Translations under genes and position numbers: made by a program | Assembly (NCBI GenBank): GCA_016296045.1 | Contig: JAEDKB010000006.1 | Coordinates: forward strand, 1-22,822 | Direction of reading: 5' to 3' | DNA length: 22,822 bases | DNA from: Oscillospiraceae bacterium | GTDB taxonomy: Bacteria > Bacillota > Clostridia > Oscillospirales > Oscillospiraceae | Shown here: positions 1 to 6,667 of the stretch, piece after piece | How positions within the stretch are numbered: the stretch's first letter is position 1 | Layout: every line of letters starts with the position of its first letter | The notes under the pieces: model-generated | Told to the model about the DNA's origin: nothing | Seen by the model: the letters and a program-made list of their open reading frames with translations, nothing else | Databases searched by the model: none

Positions 1-1
1 C

Positions 2-367
2 AAGACAAAGGCTGGCATGAATCGCATAATCGCTGTATCACCGATTGGTCTGCAAGAGTATCAGGAATTGCTTACAAAGGCTAAGGACGCATACTTTGAG
101 AAATTGATTGACGCATATACCGGCAATCACGATTCGAAGAATTTTACAAAGCGGGACTTCCATACGTTGATGGAGGAACTTGGCATTGAAGGAATGACAC
201 CGTATGCCTGCCGGCACACATTCACAACATTTGCAGTGAAAAGCGGTGTCACACCAGAATTGTTAAAGGAAATGGTAGGACACGCGAGTTATTCAACTAC
301 CATCGACCACTACACACATATGGATTTGGATGCAATCAGAAGTGGAGCTAAGCAGGTTTCTATATGA
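2..367 (+). CDS. Tyrosine recombinase (phage-type integrase), C-terminal catalytic part, cut by the window edge
   Basis: This is the C-terminal part of a site-specific tyrosine recombinase. The frame is open to the left edge (the first in-window codons read KTKAG before the ATG at 17), so that ATG is probably internal and the true start lies outside. Numbering from it, box II reads TPYACRHTF (Y63, R66, H67), box III is GHAS with H89, and the nucleophile is Y99 in DHYTH. Most family members have His where Y63 sits (H-x-x-R), a tolerated but uncommon change. The protein would cut and rejoin DNA at an attachment site to insert or excise a mobile element. The nearby tRNA gene, with its 3' end facing this gene, fits that role. 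No excisionase or other element gene is visible because the element lies to the left. Family assignment is secure; activity is inferred. Confidence 0.9.
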   Translation, partial: KTKAGMNRIIAVSPIGLQEYQELLTKAKDAYFEKLIDAYTGNHDSKNFTKRDFHTLMEELGIEGMTPYACRHTFTTFAVKSGVTPELLKEMVGHASYSTTIDHYTHMDLDAIRSGAKQVSI

Positions 368-404
368 TGTTCATGGGACGCCGCGAGGACTGGGCAGAAT
401 ACGG

Positions 405-450
405 TTGTCAACAGATTGTCAACAGCGTTCAATCATCAAACTGTTCACAA
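405..450. repeat. Three copies of a 10-bp motif (two direct, one inverted) between integrase and tRNA
   Basis: TTGTCAACAG occurs at 405-414 and again at 416-425, an 11-bp period close to one helical turn. A near copy lies inverted at 441-450 (CTGTTCACAA, whose complement TTGTGAACAG differs at one base). They lie just after the integrase stop and before the tRNA attachment region, where tyrosine recombinases often have arm-type binding sites. The function is inferred from position only. Confidence 0.5.
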
Positions 451-474
451 TACTTTTCTTGTTCAAAATCTTAT

Positions 475-511
475 AAAAAGTTCTGATTTCTTGTAGAAAT
501 CAGAACTTTTT
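475..511. terminator. Bidirectional intrinsic terminator between integrase and tRNA-Val
   Basis: A perfect 16-bp inverted repeat (475-490 with 496-511) encloses a 5-nt loop. One arm starts with five A and the other ends with five T, so both strands give a stem followed by a U tract. It would stop the integrase transcript on the plus strand. On the minus strand it begins one base beyond the CCA end of the tRNA, so it also ends the tRNA transcript. Confidence 0.9.
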
Positions 512-512
512 A

Positions 513-589
513 TGGTGGAGACTAATGGACTCGAACCATCGACCTCCTGCGTGTGAAGCAGGCGCTCTAACCAGCTGAGCTAAGCCTCC
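513..589 (-). tRNA. tRNA-Val, anticodon CAC, with encoded CCA
   Basis: The minus strand folds into a complete 77-nt cloverleaf. The acceptor stem is GGAGGCT with AGTCTCC (one G-U), then U8 A9, a GCTC/GAGC D stem, a CCTGC/GCAGG anticodon stem with loop TTCACAC, a 5-nt variable loop, a GATGG/CCATT T stem with loop TTCGAGT, discriminator A and encoded CCA (513-515). Anticodon CAC at loop positions 3-5 reads GUG valine codons. The gene sits between its own promoter and a terminator, with no other tRNA beside it. Its 3' end faces the truncated integrase, so this end is the likely attachment site of the element to the left; the gene itself remains intact. Confidence 0.93.
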
Positions 590-601
590 ATAGCACAAAT
601 T

Positions 602-629
602 ATTATAGCACAGTTTTACAAAATTGCAA
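602..629 (-). promoter_or_regulatory. Sigma-A type promoter for tRNA-Val
   Basis: On the minus strand a perfect -10 TATAAT (607-602) follows a -35-like TTGCAA (629-624) with a 16-bp spacer. The predicted start is about 6 bases upstream of the mature tRNA 5' end at 589, a typical distance. Confidence 0.7.
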
Positions 630-657
630 GAAATATTTTTCTCTTAGTTTTATTTGC

Positions 658-686
658 TTGTATCTCAATTTGAGCTGTGTTATAAT
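658..686 (+). promoter_or_regulatory. Sigma-A type promoter for the acyltransferase gene
   Basis: TTGTAT (658-663) and TATAAT (681-686) are separated by exactly 17 bp, giving a predicted start near 693 and a leader of about 27 nt. It is back to back with the tRNA promoter. A transcript starting here excludes the upstream ATG-like start at 654 and supports translation from 720. Confidence 0.8.
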
Positions 687-719
687 CTGGTTGACAATAG
701 AAAGATGTCGGAGGCCGCC

Positions 720-2006
720 ATGAAAATCAAAACCGTTCCCATGCGCTATGAGGACGTTTTAGCCCTTTCGGAAGAAAAGCGCGTGATTCCCAAGCGACCA
801 AATCTTTTTTTTCGTACTTTGGTTAAAGTATTATCGGAAATTAACCTGAAGAACGTTCACTTTAAATGTGAAAAAATCGGTATGGATAAGCTCGGGAAAC
901 ACGAGCCTTGTATCATCCTGATGAATCATTCCTGTTTTACCGACTTGATGATAGCATCGAAGATTTTTTATCCTCGTCCACTCAGTATTGTCTGCACCTC
1001 CGACGGCTTTGTCGGCAAAAAATGGCTGATGCGTAATCTCGGATGCATTCCAACAGCAAAATTCGTCACCGATTATGCCCTGGTCAGAGATATGATTCGC
1101 GCCGTTTCCGATCTGAAAAGCTCTATTTTGATGTATCCTGAGGCAAGTTATTCATTTGACGGTACTGCAACTCCTCTGCCGGACAGCGTTGCAAAATGCC
1201 TGAAGTTTTTGAATGTACCCGTTATCTTTGTTCGCACTTACGGTGCATTCCAACGTGATCCGCTTTATAACAACCTTCAGCTTCGCAATGTCGATATTTC
1301 CGCGACGGTTGAATATCTCCTCTCGCCGGAACAGCTTGCCGAAATGCCTGCAAATGAGATCAATGCGCTTTTAAAGGAATGTTTTTCTTTTGATAATTTT
1401 CAATGGCAGAAGGATCATCAAATTCAGATCCGTGAACCATTCCGTGCGGATTGCCTAAATCGTGTGCTCTACAAATGTCCGCATTGTATGGCAGAGGGTC
1501 GGATGCTCGGCAAGGGCACCACGATATCCTGCACAAAATGCGGGAAAACATATGAATTGACAGAGCACGGCTATTTAAAGGCGCTCGACGGCGAATCAAA
1601 ATTTACGCATATACCTGACTGGTATCGTTGGGAGCGGGAATGTGTCCGAAAAGAACTTGAGAATAACACATATCGTCTGGATATCCCTGTAGAAATCCGC
1701 GTATTGAAAGGCACAAAAGCGATCTATGAGGTCGGCAGCGGAAATCTTGTACATGATTGCTCCGGATTCCATCTGACCGGCTGCGACGGCGCATTAGACT
1801 ATCGGCATAAGCCTGTAAACTCCTACAGTCTGTATTCCGATTTTTACTGGTACGAAATCGGAGATATGATCTGCATCGGAAAAGCAGATATGCTCTATTA
1901 TTGCTTTCCAAAGGTCAAGGGCGATATTGTCGCTAAAGCTCGTCTTGCCGCAGAAGAGCTGTATAAGCTCTCCCGTGAAGCTCGAAAAAAGGCCATCACA
2001 TATTAA
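720..2006 (+). CDS. PlsC-type 1-acylglycerol-3-phosphate acyltransferase family protein with an internal zinc ribbon
   Basis: A 428-residue protein starting at ATG 720, chosen because GGAGG lies at 710-714 and the promoter at 658-686 excludes a longer start. Residues about 45-245 form the acyltransferase domain: the catalytic H-x4-D motif is NHSCFTD (H70, D75), and the later acceptor/phosphate-binding block is represented by YPEAS (P140, E141) in place of the usual PEG-type motif. Residues 253-274 hold a zinc ribbon (C253-P-H-C256 and C271-T-K-C274), followed by about 150 residues that I do not recognise. PlsC enzymes acylate lysophosphatidic acid at the inner membrane face, but this protein has no clear transmembrane helix and its substrate is unknown. 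It stands alone with its own promoter and terminator. The zinc ribbon is unusual for plain PlsC, which is usually about 200-260 residues. Confidence 0.8.
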   Translation: MKIKTVPMRYEDVLALSEEKRVIPKRPNLFFRTLVKVLSEINLKNVHFKCEKIGMDKLGKHEPCIILMNHSCFTDLMIASKIFYPRPLSIVCTSDGFVGKKWLMRNLGCIPTAKFVTDYALVRDMIRAVSDLKSSILMYPEASYSFDGTATPLPDSVAKCLKFLNVPVIFVRTYGAFQRDPLYNNLQLRNVDISATVEYLLSPEQLAEMPANEINALLKECFSFDNFQWQKDHQIQIREPFRADCLNRVLYKCPHCMAEGRMLGKGTTISCTKCGKTYELTEHGYLKALDGESKFTHIPDWYRWERECVRKELENNTYRLDIPVEIRVLKGTKAIYEVGSGNLVHDCSGFHLTGCDGALDYRHKPVNSYSLYSDFYWYEIGDMICIGKADMLYYCFPKVKGDIVAKARLAAEELYKLSREARKKAITY

Positions 2007-2010
2007 ACGT

Positions 2011-2056
2011 AAACCACCCTCTTCGATGTACTCGGTACGCAAGAGGGTGGTTTTGT
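2011..2056 (+). terminator. Intrinsic terminator of the acyltransferase gene
   Basis: A 13-bp perfect stem (2011-2023 with 2041-2053), with a core of ACCACCCTCTT, encloses a 17-nt loop and runs into TTTTGTT. It starts only a few bases after the stop codon at 2004-2006. Confidence 0.88.
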
Positions 2057-2260
2057 TCAGGAAGTTAAACGCCGGTATGTGTCTTCACGTCGCATGATTG
2101 GGAGTGATTGCTGTTTCTGATCTATGTTTTTTCCCATTATGATGGCCGGATTGATAATTGCCGTTTTGTATTTGGTTATTCGGATTACATATACTATACG
2201 ACGGTAAAGCGAAAAAACTTGCAACAAATCAGAAATTTTGAAAATAATTTTTTGAAGGTC
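2055..2260. other. Intergenic spacer with one small hydrophobic open frame
   Basis: This spacer lies between two convergent genes and carries no gene I can defend. On the plus strand a 27-codon frame (ATG 2124 to TAA 2205-2207) would encode a mostly hydrophobic peptide (core LIIAVLYLVI) with a basic end (TIRR), similar in outline to single-helix toxin or membrane peptides. The nearest ribosome-site-like GGGAG (2100-2104) is about 19 nt upstream, too far, and no good promoter precedes it. The rest is AT-rich with no clear repeats. The adjoining 2285-2372 is the 3' untranslated part of the xdhC-like gene. Confidence 0.3.
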
Positions 2261-2284
2261 AAAATGCCTCGGATTTCCGAGGCG
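2261..2284 (-). terminator. Intrinsic terminator of the xdhC-like gene
   Basis: On the minus strand GCCTCGG (2283-2277) pairs with CCGAGGC (2272-2266) around a 4-nt loop and is followed by ATTTT. It lies about 90 nt beyond the stop codon of the xdhC-like gene. The plus strand also has a short T run (2285-2288), so it may work in both directions. Confidence 0.8.
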
Positions 2285-2372
2285 TTTTCCATATCTAACC
2301 GAGCAGTACCTCTTTCGGAAGCGCAGGAGCCATCCTGCATAAAGTCGATTGCCTCGCCGCTCCAATGCCGGA

Positions 2373-3353
2373 TTACCTTATCTCCGCTCTGCACTGGATC
2401 ATCTCCGCTGCGATACTGATTGCAATTTCGGCAGGAGTCTCGGCACAAATCGGCAGACCGATCGGAGCATGGACGGACTGAATCGCTTCTTCCGAAATGC
2501 CTGCTTCACGAAGTCGTTCCTGCGTTCTGGCAATTTTATGCCTGCTTCCGATACAGCCGACATAACGGGTCTTTGTCTGCAATACCTGCTCCAAAATCTC
2601 ATAATCTCCCTGATGTCCCGGCGTCATTATCACAACATAATCATTCTCCGTCAACGTGACCTTCGAATAAATATCCCGATAATCTCCCAGAATCACCCTG
2701 TCTGCCTGCGGGAAATGCGCCTGATCGGCAAGAAAATCCCGATTATCATAGACCGCGACACGGAAGCCGACATTTGCCAGTACCGGCACAAGCGCCTGCC
2801 CAACGTGTCCGCCGCCGAAAATATAAACCGTTCCTGCACGGACGATTGGTTCAGTATAAATGACGGATTCCTCTTGGCGCAAAACAGCACGGGAGGAATA
2901 AAATTCAGGCTCTTTTTTCGCCGTCTGTGCATCGACAAGCTGAAAGTGCTCTACCGCGCCGTCGTTGATTTTCAAATACAGCCAACTGTCTGCATCCGTA
3001 TTGAGTGCTTGCACAATTGCTTTGAGCGTGACAAGATCCTTCTGCGTCAAAAGCTGATAATAGATTGTCACATTGCCGCCGCAGATCATTCCGATGGAAG
3101 CAACCTGCTCAGGCGCAAGGGAAAATGCGCGGATATGCGGCATTTTTCCTTTCAGCACCTGAACGGCATCCTGTGCGGCATGCATCTCAACTGCGCCTCC
3201 CCCGACCGTTCCAAGGGTCGAGCCATCCTCAAAAACAGCCATTCGTGAGCCTGCTCCGCGAGGAGCGGACCCGGAGCTTGCAAGGATCGTACAAAGAACA
3301 ACTTTTTCACCGTTTTCAATCGCAGAGATGATCCTGTTCATCAATTTTTTCAT
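2373..3353 (-). CDS. XdhC/CoxI-family molybdenum hydroxylase maturation protein
   Basis: A 326-residue protein. The start at 3353 is chosen because GGAGG (3365-3361) lies 7 nt upstream; the longer frame would begin inside that ribosome site. The N-terminal XdhC/CoxI domain shows GSAPRGAGSRM (28-38), GTVGGGAVE (48-56) and CGG (91-93). The C-terminal Rossmann domain shows IFGGGHVG (178-185), VIMTPGHQGD (241-250) and CIGSRHK (267-273). Family members bind molybdenum cofactor, help its sulfuration and insert it into xanthine dehydrogenase-type enzymes. In Clostridia relatives occur with selenium-dependent molybdenum hydroxylases. None of those partner genes is nearby, and this gene has its own promoter and terminator, so its client enzyme must be elsewhere or absent. 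Family is sure; the exact role is not. Confidence 0.88.
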   Translation of the reverse strand: MKKLMNRIISAIENGEKVVLCTILASSGSAPRGAGSRMAVFEDGSTLGTVGGGAVEMHAAQDAVQVLKGKMPHIRAFSLAPEQVASIGMICGGNVTIYYQLLTQKDLVTLKAIVQALNTDADSWLYLKINDGAVEHFQLVDAQTAKKEPEFYSSRAVLRQEESVIYTEPIVRAGTVYIFGGGHVGQALVPVLANVGFRVAVYDNRDFLADQAHFPQADRVILGDYRDIYSKVTLTENDYVVIMTPGHQGDYEILEQVLQTKTRYVGCIGSRHKIARTQERLREAGISEEAIQSVHAPIGLPICAETPAEIAISIAAEMIQCRAEIR

Positions 3354-3382
3354 CAGAATTCCTCCCATGTTTCTTTGCGTTC

Positions 3383-3411
3383 ATCATACAGCATTCATGA
3401 AAAAAAAGCAA
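3383..3411 (-). promoter_or_regulatory. Sigma-A type promoter for the xdhC-like gene
   Basis: On the minus strand TTGCTT (3411-3406) and TATGAT (3388-3383) are 17 bp apart. The predicted start near 3376 lies just before the GGAGG at 3365-3361. It begins immediately after the rpsU terminator, which supports a separate transcript. Confidence 0.65.
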
Positions 3412-3412
3412 T

Positions 3413-3441
3413 AAAAAAGCTCCCTGCTAAAACAGGGAGCT
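3413..3441 (-). terminator. Intrinsic terminator of rpsU
   Basis: On the minus strand AGCTCCCTG (3441-3433) pairs with CAGGGAGCT (3426-3418) around a 6-nt loop and is followed by TTTTT (3417-3413). It lies 24 nt beyond the rpsU stop codon. An A/T run on the other side could allow use in both directions. Confidence 0.92.
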
Positions 3442-3464
3442 AAAAAAATTCGAGATTGCGGGAA

Positions 3465-3647
3465 TCAATAGCCTCTTCTCTTGTTTTTACGAGCAGCTTC
3501 AGACTTCTGCTTCCGCTTGAGACTCGGGCTGACATAATGCTCTCTCTTCTTAACTTCGGCGATAACGCCGTCCTTCTGGCAGCTTCTCTTGAAGCGTTTC
3601 AGAGCACTTTCCAAAGACTCGTTCTCTTTGACACGGATTTCAGACAT
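3465..3647 (-). CDS. rpsU: Small ribosomal subunit protein bS21
   Basis: A 60-residue basic protein starting [20 protein letters not shown] and ending KNKRRGY, the normal length and pattern of bS21. The start at 3647 follows a long purine ribosome site (GGAGGGAGGG, ending 4 bases from AAATCA-ATG side); the longer open frame upstream runs through the leader and is not real. bS21 sits on the 30S platform near the anti-Shine-Dalgarno end of 16S rRNA and takes part in initiation. In Bacillus subtilis rpsU is paired with yqeY; here it is monocistronic with its own perfect consensus promoter, a structured leader and a strong terminator. Identification is very secure. Confidence 0.97.
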   Translation of the reverse strand: MSEIRVKENESLESALKRFKRSCQKDGVIAEVKKREHYVSPSLKRKQKSEAARKNKRRGY

Positions 3648-3666
3648 TGATTTCCCTCCCTCCGAC

Positions 3667-3710
3667 GCATCCGGCTCAATCCAGGATGCTTTCAGGGCCG
3701 TTTTACGGCA
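3667..3710 (-). promoter_or_regulatory. Structured 5' leader of rpsU (two hairpins)
   Basis: The predicted mRNA begins near 3710. Its first bases form GCCGT-aaa-ACGGC (3709-3697). A second hairpin, GCATCC-t-GG / CC-GGATGC (3689-3667), has one bulge and a 6-nt loop and ends about five bases before the purine-rich ribosome site. Neither is followed by a U tract, so they are not terminators. A translational or autoregulatory role is inferred from position only. Confidence 0.4.
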
Positions 3711-3716
3711 CGATTT

Positions 3717-3745
3717 ATTATAATAATCCGACAAACAAATGTCAA
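3717..3745 (-). promoter_or_regulatory. Perfect consensus sigma-A promoter for rpsU
   Basis: On the minus strand TTGACA (3745-3740) and TATAAT (3722-3717) are both exact consensus and are separated by exactly 17 bp. This is the strongest promoter in the window, as expected for a ribosomal protein gene. Confidence 0.95.
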
Positions 3746-3805
3746 GCAATATCTACAAAAAATTTTTCATTTTTTGTAAAAAACGTCTTATTTTTCATTC
3801 TTCAG

Positions 3806-3838
3806 AAAAATCGGTCTTCATTTTTCATGAAGACCGAT
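3806..3838 (-). terminator. Intrinsic terminator at the end of the smc-leuS operon
   Basis: On the minus strand a 12-bp stem (3838-3827 with 3821-3810, ATCGGTCTTCAT and its complement) encloses a 5-nt loop and runs into TTTTT. It starts 8 nt after the leuS stop codon and closes the long minus-strand operon. Confidence 0.9.
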
Positions 3839-3846
3839 GATGAATC

Positions 3847-6258
3847 TTATTTTACAATCAGGTTTACCAGTTTATTCTTGACAACGATTGTCTTAATGAT
3901 TTTTCCGTCCAGCTTTTCGATAAAGCGGGCGATCTTTTCGTCCGCGGTTGCCGCGGCAACCACACTCTCATTATCCAGGTCTGCCGCAACATGGATTGTG
4001 CCGCGCAGCTTACCATTGACCTGAACTGCCATATCAATCTCGCTGTCCTTACACTTTGCCTCGTCATACGTCGGCCAACCGGAAACAGAGCAAATCCCTT
4101 CAAAGCCATGCATTTGCCAGATTTCGTCGCAAATATGCGGCGCAAACGGGCTGAGCAACTGTAAAAGCGTTTTCAGTTCTGCGCTATTACAGCCGTTGTC
4201 ACTCAGCGTAGAGGTCAGCGTCATCAGCACAGCCAGCGCCGTGTTACCCTTTAAGGCATCGATATCGGACGAAACTTTTTTAATCGTTTTATGCAGAATT
4301 GTTTCGTTTTTTGCAGAATACTGTGTTTCCGCATCATGAACCGTCTCGGCAAGATTCCATACCTTATCAAGGAAACGCTTGCAGCCCTTGACTGCGTTGG
4401 TTGACCAGGAAGCAGCCTTTTCAAAATCACCGATAAAGATGATGTAGGTACGCATGGTGTCTGCGCCGTATTCAGCAATCACATCGGTCGGATTGATCAC
4501 ATTGCCACGGGACTTTGACATCTTAATGCCGCCCTCGCCAAGAATCATGCCATGGCTGGTACGCTTTGCATACGGCTCCTTTGTCGGAACAACACCGATA
4601 TCATAGAGGAACTTATGCCAGAAACGGCTATAGAGCAGATGCAACGTCGTATGCTCCATACCGCCGTTATACCAGTCAACCGGGCTCCAGTATTCCATGG
4701 CCTCTTTAGAAGCAAGCGCCTGATCGTTATGCGGATCCATATAGCGCAGGAAGTACCAGGAAGAGCCTGCCCACTGAGGCATGGTATCGGTTTCACGTTT
4801 TGCCGGACCGCCGCAGCACGGACAGGTCGTGTTGACCCATTCGGTAATGTTGGCAAGCGGAGAATGTCCGTCATCCGTCGGTTCATAGCTTTCCACCTCG
4901 GGAAGCAGCAGCGGGAGATCCTTTTCATCCAGCGGAACAGTACCGCATTTCGGGCAATGTACAATCGGAATCGGTTCGCCCCAATAGCGCTGACGGGAGA
5001 ACACCCAGTCACGGAGCTTAAAGTTGACCTTTGCTTCGCCGATTCCCTTTTCAGTCAGGAATGAAATAATTGCTTTCTTGGCATCTTCTACACTCATGCC
5101 GTCCAGGAAGCCGGAGTTGACCATTACGCCGGTCGCGCAATCGGTAAATGCCGCCTCTTCAACGTTGCCGCCCTTTACGACCTCGATGATCTCACAGCCG
5201 AACTTCTTTGCAAACTCCCAGTCGCGGTCATCATGCGCAGGAACCGCCATGATCGCACCGGTGCCATAGGTAGAAAGCACATAGTCGGAAATAAAGATCG
5301 GGATCTGCTTCCCGTTTACGGGATTGATACCCTTTACGCCCTTGAGCATAACGCCGGTCTTATCCTTAGCAAGCTCGGTACGCTCAAAGTCAGATTTTGC
5401 AGCGGCTTCCGCTTGATATGCCTTGATCTCATCCGCATTTTCCAAACGATCCATCCACTTTTCAACAAGTGCATGCTCCGGAGACAAAACCATATAGGTC
5501 GCGCCGAAAAGGGTGTCGGGACGGGTGGTATAAACCGTAATTACATCGTCCAGCGTTGTGTTAAAACGAACCTCGGCACCGGTAGAACGGCCGATCCAGT
5601 TTCTCTGCTGCAGCTTGACACGGTCAATGAAGTCAACCTCATCCAAGTCATCCAGCAAGCGCTGTGCGTATTTTGTAATGCGGAGCATCCACTGGCTCTG
5701 TTCCTTGCGGATGACCGGACTGCCGCAGCGTTCACAGACATTTTCAACAACCTCTTCATTCGCAAGCACACACTTGCAGGAGGTACACCAGTTCACCGGC
5801 ATTTTGGTTTTGTAGGCAAGACCGTTTTTGTAAAGCTGGAGGAAAATCCACTGCGTCCACTTAAAGTAGGACGGATCCGTCGTATTGATCTCACGATCCC
5901 AGTCAAAGCTGTAGCCAAGCGCTTTCAACTGACCGCGGAAGGTTTCGATATTTTTCTTCGTAACAATGGCGGGATGGACATGATTCTTGATTGCATAATT
6001 TTCTGTCGGAAGACCGAATGCGTCATAACCCATCGGGAAAAGGACGTTTTCTCCCTGCATGCGGTGCTTTCTGGCAATCACATCCATTGCAGTATAGGGT
6101 CTTGCATGACCGACATGAAGACCGACACCGGAGGGGTACGGGAATTCGATCAGTGCATAAAACTTTTTCTTATCCAGTCCGGTCTGTGCACGATAGAGGT
6201 TTTTCTCTTCCCAAATTTTGTGCCATTTGTTCTCAATTGCTGTAAAATCGTATTTCAT
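3847..6258 (-). CDS. leuS: Leucyl-tRNA synthetase
   Basis: An 803-residue class I synthetase that charges tRNA-Leu with leucine in the cytoplasm. The HIGH-type motif is HVGH (48-51) and the KMSKS loop is complete (579-583). The CP1 editing domain shows TTRPDT (244-249) and HDDRD (342-346), so proofreading residues are kept. Two zinc-binding clusters appear: C158/C161 with C175/C178, and C435/C438 with C479/C482. The C-terminal VQVNGKLRG block (746-753) is typical. Its ATG lies 2 bases beyond the rsfS stop, with GAGG inside the end of rsfS, so translation is coupled. Because of that there is no room for a T-box leader directly upstream. It is the last gene of the operon. Confidence 0.98.
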   Translation of the reverse strand: MKYDFTAIENKWHKIWEEKNLYRAQTGLDKKKFYALIEFPYPSGVGLHVGHARPYTAMDVIARKHRMQGENVLFPMGYDAFGLPTENYAIKNHVHPAIVTKKNIETFRGQLKALGYSFDWDREINTTDPSYFKWTQWIFLQLYKNGLAYKTKMPVNWCTSCKCVLANEEVVENVCERCGSPVIRKEQSQWMLRITKYAQRLLDDLDEVDFIDRVKLQQRNWIGRSTGAEVRFNTTLDDVITVYTTRPDTLFGATYMVLSPEHALVEKWMDRLENADEIKAYQAEAAAKSDFERTELAKDKTGVMLKGVKGINPVNGKQIPIFISDYVLSTYGTGAIMAVPAHDDRDWEFAKKFGCEIIEVVKGGNVEEAAFTDCATGVMVNSGFLDGMSVEDAKKAIISFLTEKGIGEAKVNFKLRDWVFSRQRYWGEPIPIVHCPKCGTVPLDEKDLPLLLPEVESYEPTDDGHSPLANITEWVNTTCPCCGGPAKRETDTMPQWAGSSWYFLRYMDPHNDQALASKEAMEYWSPVDWYNGGMEHTTLHLLYSRFWHKFLYDIGVVPTKEPYAKRTSHGMILGEGGIKMSKSRGNVINPTDVIAEYGADTMRTYIIFIGDFEKAASWSTNAVKGCKRFLDKVWNLAETVHDAETQYSAKNETILHKTIKKVSSDIDALKGNTALAVLMTLTSTLSDNGCNSAELKTLLQLLSPFAPHICDEIWQMHGFEGICSVSGWPTYDEAKCKDSEIDMAVQVNGKLRGTIHVAADLDNESVVAAATADEKIARFIEKLDGKIIKTIVVKNKLVNLIVK

Positions 6259-6260
6259 TT

Positions 6261-6626
6261 TCAGTCCTCATTTTCCGCAAAGTTTACGGGAATTTGCTTT
6301 GCGTCATTCCAGAGGCGCTCAAGATCATAAAATTCCCTGGTTTCATTTGTAAAAACGTGCACAACAAGGCAGCCGAAGTCCAGCAAAACCCATGTGCCGC
6401 CGCGATGCCCTTCACGATGAAGGAGCGGCTCTCCCATTTCGTCTGCAACAACGGCTTCCACGCTGTCGCAAAGCGTCTTAACATGCGTACTGGACGTGCC
6501 TGTGCAAATCAGAAAATAATCTGCAATGCTGGTAACATCCGTGACTTCCAGCAGCTTAATGCCAAGTCCTTTTCTGTCATCCAGGATTTTTGCTGCACGC
6601 GTTGCAATTTCTTTTGGTGAATACAT
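6261..6626 (-). CDS. rsfS: Ribosome silencing factor RsfS (YbeB/Iojap family)
   Basis: A 121-residue protein of the YbeB/Iojap family, recognised from [19 protein letters not shown], the [21 protein letters not shown] block and [19 protein letters not shown]. RsfS binds uL14 on the large subunit and blocks 30S joining when nutrients are low. The start at 6626 has GGAG about 8 nt upstream. The order yhbY-nadD-yqeK-(LCP)-rsfS matches Bacillus subtilis yqeI-nadD-yqeK-yqeL except for the inserted LCP gene. It runs directly into leuS. Confidence 0.95.
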   Translation of the reverse strand: MYSPKEIATRAAKILDDRKGLGIKLLEVTDVTSIADYFLICTGTSSTHVKTLCDSVEAVVADEMGEPLLHREGHRGGTWVLLDFGCLVVHVFTNETREFYDLERLWNDAKQIPVNFAENED

Positions 6627-6667
6627 AACATTCTCTCCTTTTCTGGCTGTAGAATGCGGTCTGTTTA

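Noticed and set aside
405-450. DnaA boxes or replication origin
   Set aside because: TTGTCAACA and TTGTGAACA differ from the TTATNCACA consensus at key positions, and there is no AT-rich unwinding element with clustered boxes.
654-719. Upstream in-frame start of the acyltransferase
   Set aside because: It lies upstream of the -10 element at 681-686 and has no ribosome site, while 720 has GGAGG at the right distance.
2285-2372. Open minus-strand frame just after the xdhC-like stop, possibly a frameshifted C terminus
   Set aside because: XdhC is already full length with its C-terminal AETPAEIA block, and the frame runs into the terminator hairpin, so it is best read as 3' untranslated sequence.
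2349-3248. 299-codon plus-strand open frame opposite the xdhC-like gene
   Set aside because: Composition is rich in Arg, Ile, Cys and His without a domain, and the opposite strand carries clear XdhC motifs, so it is not a gene.
5233-6330. 365-codon plus-strand open frame opposite leuS
   Set aside because: It is fully antisense to a leuS gene with intact motifs, has no recognisable domain and no ribosome site; it is a shadow of codon bias.
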